From the NCBI GenBank assembly GCA_902767065.1, contig CACXFW010000168.1, positions 1-5,162 of the forward strand: a stretch of DNA of 5,162 nucleotides, read 5' to 3'. Below are positions 1 through 5,162 of this stretch, piece by piece. This DNA is from an uncultured Lachnospiraceae bacterium. GTDB taxonomy: Bacteria > Bacillota > Clostridia > Lachnospirales > Lachnospiraceae. Below the pieces are notes generated by a model. It saw nothing but the letters and a program-made list of their open reading frames with translations. It had not been told where the DNA came from and did no database searches. Positions within the stretch are counted from its first letter, which is position 1; every line of letters begins with the position of its first letter. The position numbers and the translations under genes were made by a program.

Positions 1-63
1 CCGGAGGGTCCTGTTTATTGCGATACAATTTATCCTGTTTGTTTATGAGCGGCGATCTTTTGG

Positions 64-92
64 TTGCACTTCATCACAATCTGAATTAATAT
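64..92 (+). promoter_or_regulatory. Predicted sigma-A promoter of the radical SAM gene
   Basis: A TTGCAC -35 box (64-69) and a TAATAT -10 box (87-92) are separated by exactly 17 bases. Each box differs from the vegetative consensus at one or two positions. Transcription would begin near base 99, giving a 5' leader of about 80 bases before the ATG at 179. This is the best promoter match in the 178 bases before the gene and suggests that the gene is transcribed on its own. It is predicted from sequence only. Confidence 0.6.
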
Positions 93-103
93 GATTCGTA
101 CGT

Positions 104-125
104 ATCACGCTTCATAAAACGTGAT
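104..125. repeat. Inverted repeat just downstream of the predicted promoter
   Basis: ATCACG (104-109) and CGTGAT (120-125) form a perfect 6-bp dyad with a 10-base AT-rich spacer. It begins about five bases after the predicted transcription start. That position would suit a repressor operator, and the two half sites are about 1.5 helical turns apart. A 6-bp dyad can also arise by chance, so regulation is only a possibility. The rest of 1-178 holds no gene that I can see. An 8-base direct repeat, TCCTGTTT (9-16 and 33-40), is the only other pattern. Confidence 0.25.
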
Positions 126-178
126 TCCTATCCAAAAATCGTCTGGTGGCGAAATGAATAAATCGGGAGAGTCAGAAT

Positions 179-1525
179 ATGAGTATCTTTGAAGAACTGG
201 GTAAGTTTGGTCTGAGCAAGGCAGTGAATTTTGTCTACAGAAACCCTGAAAAAAACATGATGAAGGTAATGGAAGCCGTCGACAAGTTCTCCGGCGGACG
301 TTTTCCGAGCCAGATCCAGACGATCGAGGATGCGATCCAGAACCCGGATCATGCCTATTATCCATATGTCAGACATGTGCTGTTCGACGTTGAGCGTGAT
401 GTCGTCAAGACCATCATCAACAATTTCTTCTTCAACGTCAACCTGAAGGGCTGGAAGATCCAGGAAGAGCTTCGTGAGAAGTACAACTGCAACATTCCAT
501 GGGCGGTTCTTCTGGATCCCACTTCCGCCTGCAATCTGCACTGCACCGGCTGCTGGGCCGCGGAATACGGAAGCAAGCTTAACCTTTCCTATGACGAGAT
601 TGATGATATCATCCGTCAGGGCAAAGAGCTTGGCATCTATATGTACATCTATACCGGCGGCGAGCCGATGGTCAGGAAGAAGGATATCCTTCGCCTGTGT
701 GAGAAGCACAGCGACTGCATCTTCCTGTGCTTTACGAACGGCACGCTGATCGATGATGAATTCGCCGATGGAATGCTCCGTGTGAAGAACTTCGTTCCGG
801 CGATCTCTCTCGAGGGATTCGAGGAAGCGACCGACAGCCGCCGCGGAGAAGGCGTATACAGCCGTGTCATGCAGACGATTGAGCGGCTCCACAAGAGGAA
901 GCTGTTCTACGGAATCTCCGCATGCTACACCAGCCAGAATTACGATTCGATCACCTCGAAGGAGTTCCTGGACGAGCTGGTCAGGGCAGGCGCGTATTTC
1001 ATCTGGTACTTCCACTATATGCCGGTCGGAAATGACGCGGACGTGTCCCTGCTCCCGACTCCGGATCAGCGGATCGAGGTTTACAACCGCATCAACGAAT
1101 ACCGCCATCACAACTCTCTGTTCATGATGGACTTCCAGAACGACGGAAAGTACGTCGGCGGATGCATCGCAGGCGGGCGCAGATATCTGCACATCAACGC
1201 AAACGGTGATGTGGATCCGTGCGTATTCATCCACTATTCGGATTCCAATATCCGTGAGAAGTCGCTTCTGGACTGCCTGCGCAGCCCGCTGTTCATGGCG
1301 TATCATGACGGACAGCCCTTTAATGAGAATATGTACCGTCCCTGCCCGATGCTTGAGAATCCGGAGGTCCTTCCGGATCTGATCGCCAAAACCGGTGCCC
1401 ATTCCACGGATCTTCAGTCGCCCGAGTCAGCCACGCACCTGTGTGACAAGTGCACCAGCTACGCTGAAAAGTGGGCGCCGTATGCCGACGATCTGTGGAC
1501 CGGAAAGATCGATGTCCGCACCTGA
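179..1525 (+). CDS. Radical SAM protein with SPASM/twitch-like C-terminus
   Basis: This 448-residue protein belongs to the radical SAM superfamily, whose members use a [4Fe-4S] cluster and S-adenosylmethionine to make a 5'-deoxyadenosyl radical. The cluster motif CNLHCTGC is at residues 118-125 (C118, C122, C125) and is followed by the SAM-binding GGEP at 160-163. The C-terminal third has C329, then G343-x4-C348 (NGDVDPC), C366, C389 and the pair C422/C425. This pattern resembles SPASM/twitch domains that hold auxiliary Fe-S clusters. About 115 mostly helical residues precede the cluster motif, more than in minimal family members. There is no signal peptide or clear membrane segment, so the protein is probably cytosolic. 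The ATG at 179 is chosen because GGGAGA (165-170) lies 8 bases upstream. The substrate is unknown. No precursor-peptide gene or partner enzyme adjoins it, which argues against a simple RiPP maturase role. The gene converges with its - strand neighbour. Confidence 0.9.
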   Translation: MSIFEELGKFGLSKAVNFVYRNPEKNMMKVMEAVDKFSGGRFPSQIQTIEDAIQNPDHAYYPYVRHVLFDVERDVVKTIINNFFFNVNLKGWKIQEELREKYNCNIPWAVLLDPTSACNLHCTGCWAAEYGSKLNLSYDEIDDIIRQGKELGIYMYIYTGGEPMVRKKDILRLCEKHSDCIFLCFTNGTLIDDEFADGMLRVKNFVPAISLEGFEEATDSRRGEGVYSRVMQTIERLHKRKLFYGISACYTSQNYDSITSKEFLDELVRAGAYFIWYFHYMPVGNDADVSLLPTPDQRIEVYNRINEYRHHNSLFMMDFQNDGKYVGGCIAGGRRYLHINANGDVDPCVFIHYSDSNIREKSLLDCLRSPLFMAYHDGQPFNENMYRPCPMLENPEVLPDLIAKTGAHSTDLQSPESATHLCDKCTSYAEKWAPYADDLWTGKIDVRT

Positions 1526-1532
1526 CAAAAGG

Positions 1533-3113
1533 TCAGCGGTAGGCGAATCCGCCTTCAATATGAACTTCACTGGAAAGGTCTCCGGTCCCGAGCAGGGCTC
1601 CGGGGACCTTTCCAAATACGGAGGGAATCTTCCAGTCTGACTTCACCGTCATTCCGATCACGCAATTGTCCGCCCGGAAGGAAGGGCATCCGCAGACCGT
1701 CCTCATATTCATCTCCATCATGTCCAGCGACCTTGTCTTCAGGGTCGTAATCCCCATCAGATTCAGCAGCAGCCTGAGATAATCCTCATACTGAAGGCCA
1801 TGCGTCCCACTCTGGGCAACCCCGTCTGCCTTCTTCAGAAACGTGTTCATGCTCATCAGGGCACTCAGCGGAACATGCCAGTCTGCATCTGTCTTCTTCA
1901 GGGGAATCCTTCCGTCATGCAGAAGGATCCTGGCATCGAACAGGCTCTCCGCATATGCCCAGGACAGCAGGAGCGTATGCTTGACCGCGGCCACCAGAAG
2001 CGGCTTTCCTGTCCATCCGATGATCAGCATGGCGAGGCTTGTCGCTTCCTCATTGCGCGCAGGATTCATCACAAGGAACGCGTAATTGAAGCCCTCACGG
2101 AGGAAGATCAGGCTCCTTACCGCCTTTTTCAGGTTGTCCTGGTCCGTATATTTCCCGCCGATCAGATACTCCACCTGGTACAGAAGCGTCTCGTCCCCCG
2201 GGCCATCCTTGAAATTCCTGAAATGATCCAGCAGGTATTCCCTGAACAGCAGATCATCCACCATCCCTCCCCTTGGCGTATCCAGTGCCAGGACGCCTTT
2301 GTTGCCACGGCGCCTGGACCATAGATCGGAACTGTTGATCTTCTTCTGGGATAATCTGATGTTGCCGCATACCTGCTTCAGCAGATTCCCGCTCTTGAGA
2401 TCCGCCATCCTCGAGGATGGATCATGCCTCTTCCCCTCTTCCTCCGCCTGATTGACTCTCGCGACCGCATCCGGGTCCGTCCTGACCGTAACGGTTCCGT
2501 CCTCAGCGGTCTCTGTATAGGTTGTCAGCTCCTCCTTCGCCGAAGACACCTCACCGCTCATCCCGGCGGATTCCTTCTCGGAAGCCTTCCGGCTGTTCTC
2601 AAATTCACTCTCCGCCTGTCTGATGCCCTCAGCATCCCGGTATGCGTCCTGAAGCTTACCGATCGCATCCGCCCACGCTGTCTTTGCCATGTATTCGACG
2701 GCCTGCTGATAGTAATACTCTCCGCTTCTGTCCGTAAGAAGCGCATATTCCCCGATTGTAAGCTGGTCCATCGTCACCTTCCACGGATCCAGCAGAAGGC
2801 CGGGAAGCTTCGCGCTGACCTCTGAGGCCGCGTCCTCGTTCTTCTTCACATAGGATGTCAGTCTGGATGTGAGCTGCTCCCTGGAGATCATATCTCCTCC
2901 ATACGCGGAATCCACCGCAAACAGGCCATAATCCTCCAGGAGGATATTGTCATACTCCGAAAACGCCGACCAGAGTCCGAGAGACGTCATATTCGCGCAC
3001 TGCGCCCGTGCGCCTGCCATGCGGACCGCTTCGATGACCGCAAATGAGAATCCCAGGAACACCACACTCAAAAGGCAGAAAAAGACGGTAATCACAGCGC
3101 GCTGTCTTCTCAA
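1533..3113 (-). CDS. DUF5702-like membrane-anchored protein (TadE/TadG-like N-terminus)
   Basis: The protein has 526 residues. A basic start (RRQR) is followed by one hydrophobic segment (about residues 6-30, AVITVFFCLLSVVFLGFSFA) and no clear signal-peptidase site. It should therefore be anchored by its N-terminus with the bulk outside the cell. The stretch YDNILLEDYGLF at 54-65, the LYQVEYLIGGKYTDQDNLKK block at 311-330 and REGFNYAFLVMN at 339-350 match what I recall of DUF5702 proteins. Those occur in Clostridia, often near Flp/Tad pilus genes. Residues 135-200 are charged and probably coiled coil. Function is unknown; pseudopilin-like or envelope assembly roles are inference. The start is TTG: AAGGAGGT lies 5 bases upstream and no better start is in frame. 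No Tad ATPase, prepilin or peptidase gene is in the window, so it is an orphan here. A promoter and an upstream terminator suggest separate transcription. Confidence 0.75.
   Translation of the reverse strand: MRRQRAVITVFFCLLSVVFLGFSFAVIEAVRMAGARAQCANMTSLGLWSAFSEYDNILLEDYGLFAVDSAYGGDMISREQLTSRLTSYVKKNEDAASEVSAKLPGLLLDPWKVTMDQLTIGEYALLTDRSGEYYYQQAVEYMAKTAWADAIGKLQDAYRDAEGIRQAESEFENSRKASEKESAGMSGEVSSAKEELTTYTETAEDGTVTVRTDPDAVARVNQAEEEGKRHDPSSRMADLKSGNLLKQVCGNIRLSQKKINSSDLWSRRRGNKGVLALDTPRGGMVDDLLFREYLLDHFRNFKDGPGDETLLYQVEYLIGGKYTDQDNLKKAVRSLIFLREGFNYAFLVMNPARNEEATSLAMLIIGWTGKPLLVAAVKHTLLLSWAYAESLFDARILLHDGRIPLKKTDADWHVPLSALMSMNTFLKKADGVAQSGTHGLQYEDYLRLLLNLMGITTLKTRSLDMMEMNMRTVCGCPSFRADNCVIGMTVKSDWKIPSVFGKVPGALLGTGDLSSEVHIEGGFAYR
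1571..1614 (+). terminator. Strong hairpin after the radical SAM gene, inside the convergent gene
   Basis: TGGAAAGGTCTCCGG (1571-1585) pairs with CCGGGGACCTTTCCA (1600-1614) over 15 bp. All pairs are Watson-Crick except T1581-G1604. A further CCC/GGG pairing (1587-1589 with 1595-1597) lies within the loop. The odd pair is a G-U wobble only in + strand RNA and an A-C mismatch in - strand RNA, which favours a role in the + transcript. It starts 46 bases after the radical SAM stop. No U-tract follows (AAATACGGAGG), so it is not a classic intrinsic terminator. It could block 3' exonuclease or assist termination. It also encodes part of residues 500-514 of the DUF5702-like protein, so protein constraint contributes to its sequence. 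Confidence 0.4.
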
Positions 3114-3118
3114 GCCGC

Positions 3119-3126
3119 ACCTCCTT
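3119..3126 (-). promoter_or_regulatory. Ribosome binding site supporting the TTG start of the DUF5702-like gene
   Basis: The - strand reads AAGGAGGT, a full Shine-Dalgarno match, followed by GCGGC (5 bases) and the TTG at 3111-3113. The codons that follow give the basic N-terminus and hydrophobic anchor expected for the family. The site therefore fixes a non-ATG start. Confidence 0.8.
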
Positions 3127-3135
3127 CGCGAAAGA

Positions 3136-3196
3136 CTGTTTTCCGGATGCCTCAGGAGTCTTTATATCACAGTCAACCCGGTCCGGAAGAAAACAG
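3136..3196. repeat. Inverted repeat flanking the putative DUF5702-like gene promoter
   Basis: CTGTTTTCCGGA (3136-3147) has an imperfect inverted copy, TCCGGAAGAAAACAG (3182-3196). The copy differs only by a 3-base insertion. The arms lie on either side of the putative -10 element at 3161-3166. They could bind a dimeric regulator or form a stem in the 5' leader, but half of the dyad would lie upstream of the predicted start. No function can be assigned. Confidence 0.3.
3161..3169 (-). promoter_or_regulatory. Possible extended -10 promoter of the DUF5702-like gene
   Basis: On the - strand, TGATATAAA gives an extended -10 (TG-n-TATAAA) about 48 bases before the TTG start. Transcription would begin near 3154. 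A correctly spaced -35 box is poor (CTTCCG region), and a nearby TTGACT is too close to serve this -10. The location between the upstream terminator and the gene fits a promoter, but this is a weak sequence-only call. Confidence 0.35.
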
Positions 3197-3237
3197 AAGG
3201 CCCTGCATTTCATTTTTGGAGGAACGCACAAAGGCAG

Positions 3238-3264
3238 AAAAAAACCGGGGTGTCAGACCCCGGT
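3238..3264 (-). terminator. Intrinsic terminator of the MATE gene
   Basis: On the - strand, ACCGGGG (3264-3258) pairs with CCCCGGT (3250-3244). One extra A-T pair closes the stem to 8 bp with a 5-base loop. Seven consecutive T residues (3244-3238, the first being the last stem base) follow directly. This is a textbook rho-independent terminator 53 bases after the MATE stop codon. It should separate the MATE transcript from the DUF5702-like gene downstream on the same strand. Confidence 0.9.
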
Positions 3265-3316
3265 CATTTCGTCATTCTGTTTCATGCTGTCTCACAACAT
3301 ATGAGTGCAGGTCTTT

Positions 3317-4681
3317 TCACTGCCCCAGAGGCTCGATCACCTCCCGGCGCAGCTTCCGGTAGAGAATCACGGAAATCGTTGCCGACACGACCTCCGCTAT
3401 GACAAAGCACCACCATACCTGGCTGACATCCTTTGTGATCCACGCCAAAAGCCAGGCGGAAGGAATCAGGGCGATAAGCTGCCTGCACAAAGAGACAATC
3501 AGCGAATAGAACGCCCTGGAAAATGCCTGGAAAACCGATCCCAGCATGATGCCGATCGCCGCAAGCGGAAAGTGGAGCCCGATCTTACGCATCGCGACCA
3601 CACCCATTTCCATCATATTCTCAGAAGCGTTGAACAGGCCAAGAAGCTGCCTCGGAAAGATCTCAAAGCACAAGGTTCCGGCACAAAGGATCACAAATGC
3701 CAGCGCAATGGAGAACTTCAGCGCTTCATCAATCCGGTCCTTCCTCTTAGCCCCGTAATTGTACGCAAGAACCGGGATCAGACCATTGTTCAGTCCGAAA
3801 ACCGGCATGAAGAAGAAGCTCTGAAGCTTGAAATACACGCCGAACACCGCTGCCGCGGTCTCGGAAAAACCAATCAGGATCAGATTCATCAGGTAACTCA
3901 TGACCGATCCGATCGACATCATCAGAATCGACGGAACCGCCACATAATAGATCTTCCTGATCACCTCCGGCGAAGGATGGAATATCCCCCCAAGGCTCAG
4001 ATGCAGTGCCCTGTTTTTCCTGAGATTCAGAACCAGCCCGGTCACCGCCGCAATACACTGTCCCAGGATTGTCGCGTAAGCCGCTCCGGCCACGCCCATT
4101 TTGGGAAATCCCAGAAGCCCGAAGATCAGGATCGGGTCAAAAATGATATTGATGACGGCACCGGCGATCTGCGAGATCATGGAATAGATCGTCTGTCCGG
4201 TTGACTGCAGCAACCGTTCAAAGGTCATCTGGAACAGCAGCCCGAAAGACAGGCAGCACACAATGCGCAGGTAAGTCGATCCATACTCAACAATGACTGC
4301 ATTCTCCGTCTGCGCGCGGAAAAAAGGGCCGGACGCAAAAAGACCCAGCAGAACAAAGAAAATGGAGGAAAAAGCCATCAGAAGCAGTCCGTTGTTCGCA
4401 GCCTCATCCGCCTTCTTGTATTTCCTTTCGCCCAGCGATCTTGACAAAAGAGCGTTGATGCCGACTCCCGTCCCGGAGCCAACCGCGATCATCAGGCTCT
4501 GCAGAGGAAACGCAAGCGACACCGCCGTCAGGGCCTGTTCGTTGATCTGTGAGACAAAAATGCTGTCGACGATGTTATACATTGCCTGTACAAGCATGGA
4601 TACCATCATCGGCAATGACATGGATATAATCAGTTTTTTCACGGGCATCACGCCCATCTTGTTTTCCCGAACCTGCGGCAC
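3317..4681 (-). CDS. MATE family multidrug/cation antiporter
   Basis: The 454-residue product is an integral membrane transporter of the MATE superfamily, which exports cationic drugs, dyes or metabolites in exchange for Na+ or H+. Its length and about 12 hydrophobic segments are typical, arranged as two pseudo-repeats (roughly 15-225 and 240-445). Supporting marks include QAMYNIVDSIFVS at 32-44 with D39, the place of the conserved acidic residue in helix 1 (Asp41 of PfMATE). Others are the LGERKYKKADEA cytoplasmic loop (83-94), ERLLQSTGQ (155-163), NIIFDPILIFG (178-188) and, in the second half, FGLNNGLIPVLAYNYGAKRK (295-314). It most resembles the MepA/DinF-like branch; the substrate cannot be read. 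The start is GTG at 4679-4681 because AGAGGAGGT lies 6 bases upstream. The frame stays open a further 46 codons without a usable ribosome site. It probably shares a transcript with the small gene upstream. Confidence 0.92.
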   Translation of the reverse strand: MPQVRENKMGVMPVKKLIISMSLPMMVSMLVQAMYNIVDSIFVSQINEQALTAVSLAFPLQSLMIAVGSGTGVGINALLSRSLGERKYKKADEAANNGLLLMAFSSIFFVLLGLFASGPFFRAQTENAVIVEYGSTYLRIVCCLSFGLLFQMTFERLLQSTGQTIYSMISQIAGAVINIIFDPILIFGLLGFPKMGVAGAAYATILGQCIAAVTGLVLNLRKNRALHLSLGGIFHPSPEVIRKIYYVAVPSILMMSIGSVMSYLMNLILIGFSETAAAVFGVYFKLQSFFFMPVFGLNNGLIPVLAYNYGAKRKDRIDEALKFSIALAFVILCAGTLCFEIFPRQLLGLFNASENMMEMGVVAMRKIGLHFPLAAIGIMLGSVFQAFSRAFYSLIVSLCRQLIALIPSAWLLAWITKDVSQVWWCFVIAEVVSATISVILYRKLRREVIEPLGQ

Positions 4682-4687
4682 GCAGTT

Positions 4688-4696
4688 ACCTCCTCT
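4688..4696 (-). promoter_or_regulatory. Ribosome binding site fixing the GTG start of the MATE gene
   Basis: The - strand reads AGAGGAGGT, then AACTGC (6 bases) and GTG. It is the only good Shine-Dalgarno match near the 5' end of this reading frame. It lies 11 bases after the perfect hairpin at 4708-4740, so folding of the leader could affect ribosome access. Confidence 0.85.
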
Positions 4697-4707
4697 GAGC
4701 AGATGAT

Positions 4708-4740
4708 TCGTCAGCGGCAACTGTCCATTGCCGCTGACGA
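4708..4740 (-). promoter_or_regulatory. Perfect 13-bp hairpin in the MATE leader
   Basis: TCGTCAGCGGCAA (4708-4720) and TTGCCGCTGACGA (4728-4740) are exact inverted copies around a 7-base loop. The stem can lengthen by a few pairs through GAT/ATC after a small bulge. Neither strand has a T-run after it, so it is not an intrinsic terminator. It lies in the 134-base gap between the small gene and the MATE gene, close to the MATE ribosome binding site. It may be an mRNA processing or stabilising element, part of an attenuator, or a DNA operator. Its length makes chance unlikely. Confidence 0.6.
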
Positions 4741-4764
4741 CAGAATCGCTGTGATGTGCTTCTC

Positions 4765-4793
4765 CCATGACGGAAGTCATGGAAATACTTCCG
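4765..4793 (-). promoter_or_regulatory. Two overlapping, mutually exclusive hairpins in the MATE leader
   Basis: CCATGAC (4765-4771) and GTCATGG (4776-4782) form a 7-bp stem with a 4-base loop. CGGAAGT (4771-4777) and ACTTCCG (4787-4793) form a second 7-bp stem with a 9-base loop. They share bases 4771 and 4776-4777 and interleave, so only one can form at a time. With the stem at 4708-4740 this resembles the switching layout of attenuators or riboswitches. I could not match it to a known riboswitch class, including guanidine or c-di-GMP aptamers. Function is inferred from geometry alone. Confidence 0.4.
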
Positions 4794-4815
4794 GCACAAT
4801 CCGGACCGCGTTCTC

Positions 4816-5043
4816 TCAATGCTGGCCCAGCATGTTGATGGTTTCCATGTCATTTTCCGTGACCATGATATTCATGACATACTCCTGGCCATCCGGCGTC
4901 GTCACCTTCATTTCGATCACGGATCCCGGCACCAGGCCATTTTCCTTTACATGATGAAAGAACGGAGATACCTTCGGGTGTTCTTCCCTGAATATGTCAA
5001 GCCGTTCCTTGAATTTCAGTAGCGCCAATGGGTTCTTTGTCAT
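4816..5043 (-). CDS. Small conserved-looking cytosolic protein of unknown function
   Basis: A 75-residue protein with no signal peptide or membrane segment. Residues 3-37 look helical and charged, with a HPKVSPFF stretch at 22-29. They are followed by two likely beta strands (41-49 and 54-62) around a PDGQ turn and a short C-terminal helix (63-72), giving an alpha-beta-beta-alpha outline. It resembles short uncharacterised proteins of Clostridia as I remember them, but I cannot name a family. The ATG at 5041-5043 is preferred because AGGAGGT lies 5 bases upstream. An in-frame ATG eight codons earlier (5065-5067) has no such site and would place the Shine-Dalgarno inside the coding region. It is followed 134 bases later by the MATE gene on the same strand with no terminator between, so co-transcription is likely. 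A functional link to the transporter is unproven. Confidence 0.7.
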   Translation of the reverse strand: MTKNPLALLKFKERLDIFREEHPKVSPFFHHVKENGLVPGSVIEMKVTTPDGQEYVMNIMVTENDMETINMLGQH

Positions 5044-5048
5044 GTCTG

Positions 5049-5055
5049 ACCTCCT
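5049..5055 (-). promoter_or_regulatory. Ribosome binding site selecting the start of the small gene
   Basis: AGGAGGT on the - strand with CAGAC (5 bases) before the ATG at 5041-5043. It decides between two in-frame ATG codons in favour of the shorter 75-residue product. Confidence 0.8.
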
Positions 5056-5098
5056 GCATTCTGTCATTTCCAGCTAATCTGGTAATTATTCAGCACCT

Positions 5099-5162
5099 CC
5101 TGGAATTGCTCATGATCCAGTCAGATAAGCTTGCTTATCTGACGGATCTGAGCGGTTCCAGG
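5099..5162. repeat. Long 29-bp hairpin with two single-base bulges at the window edge
   Basis: The arms 5099-5129 and 5134-5162 pair over 29 bp around a CTTG loop (5130-5133). The left arm carries two unpaired bases, T5113 and A5119, exactly 5 bp apart. All pairs are Watson-Crick except T5106-G5155 and T5107-G5154. These two are stable G-U wobbles in + strand RNA but C-A mismatches in - strand RNA. The stem reaches the last base of the window and may continue. Neither strand has a T-tract on the visible side, so it is not a normal terminator for a - strand gene entering from the right. The - strand AGGAGGT at 5095-5101 overlaps its base. It could be a repeated palindromic unit, a transposon end, a structured RNA or a recombination site. 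Confidence 0.65.

Noticed and set aside
1..178. A RiPP precursor peptide gene upstream of the radical SAM gene
   Set aside because: I found no short frame with a ribosome site and a leader-core pattern on the + strand in this stretch.
128..1402. A 424-codon open frame antisense to the radical SAM gene
   Set aside because: It lies almost wholly opposite a gene with intact catalytic motifs, shows no recognisable domain and has no good ribosome site. Long antisense open frames are common opposite such codon usage.
1541..1554. Short hairpin AGGCG-AATC-CGCCT as a terminator between the convergent genes
   Set aside because: Only 5 bp with no T-run on either strand; it is also within the final codons of the DUF5702-like gene.
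3305..4204. A 299-codon + strand open frame opposite the MATE gene
   Set aside because: The product is abnormally rich in Gln, Arg, His and Asp with no domain or hydrophobic pattern, as expected of the complement of a membrane-protein gene.
4682..4819. Extension of the MATE protein by 46 residues to a TTG start at 4819
   Set aside because: No ribosome site precedes the upstream TTG or the internal ATGs. The extension is not membrane-like, and a strong AGAGGAGGT fits the GTG at 4681. The non-coding hairpins also occupy this stretch.
5044..5067. Earlier in-frame ATG for the small gene at 5067
   Set aside because: It lacks a Shine-Dalgarno sequence and would read through the AGGAGGT that serves the ATG at 5043.
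5050..5100. A promoter for the small gene around AATAAT (5085-5090)
   Set aside because: The correctly spaced -35 position reads ATGAGC within the hairpin, a poor match, so I cannot place the promoter.
5099..5162. Calling the right-end hairpin an attC site or insertion-sequence end
   Set aside because: There is no GTTRRRY core, no integrase or transposase and no visible partner end, so only the structure is reported.

Overview
The window looks like a chromosomal segment of a moderately GC-rich anaerobic Firmicute, most likely a Clostridia/Lachnospiraceae-type gut bacterium. The reasons are near-consensus AGGAGGT ribosome binding sites before every gene except the first, use of TTG and GTG starts, a DUF5702-like protein and a radical SAM protein of a type common in that group. 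This taxonomic call is inference; nothing in the window fixes a species.

There are four genes. On the + strand, bases 179-1525 encode a 448-residue radical SAM enzyme with a C-terminal SPASM/twitch-like cysteine cluster, behind a good predicted sigma-A promoter (64-92). Everything else reads on the - strand. A DUF5702/TadE-G-like membrane-anchored protein (1533-3113, TTG start) converges on the radical SAM gene with only 7 bases between the stop codons. A strong hairpin (1571-1614) lies inside its 3' coding end. Next comes a 203-base intergenic stretch holding a likely promoter and the intrinsic terminator (3238-3264) of the gene to its right. That gene is a 454-residue MATE multidrug/cation antiporter (3317-4681, GTG start). 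It is preceded by a structured 134-base leader and then by a 75-residue cytosolic protein of unknown function (4816-5043). The last two genes probably form one transcript.

The most unusual content is in the non-coding parts at the right end. A 29-bp inverted repeat with two single-base bulges (5099-5162) runs into the window edge. Between the small gene and the MATE gene lie a perfect 13-bp hairpin (4708-4740) and two overlapping, mutually exclusive hairpins (4765-4793). Together they look like a structured mRNA leader controlling the transporter. I see no tRNA, rRNA, CRISPR array, transposase or phage gene. The protein genes are individually ordinary accessory or housekeeping families. The best candidates for undescribed biology are the RNA/DNA structures and the unassigned radical SAM and small-protein functions.
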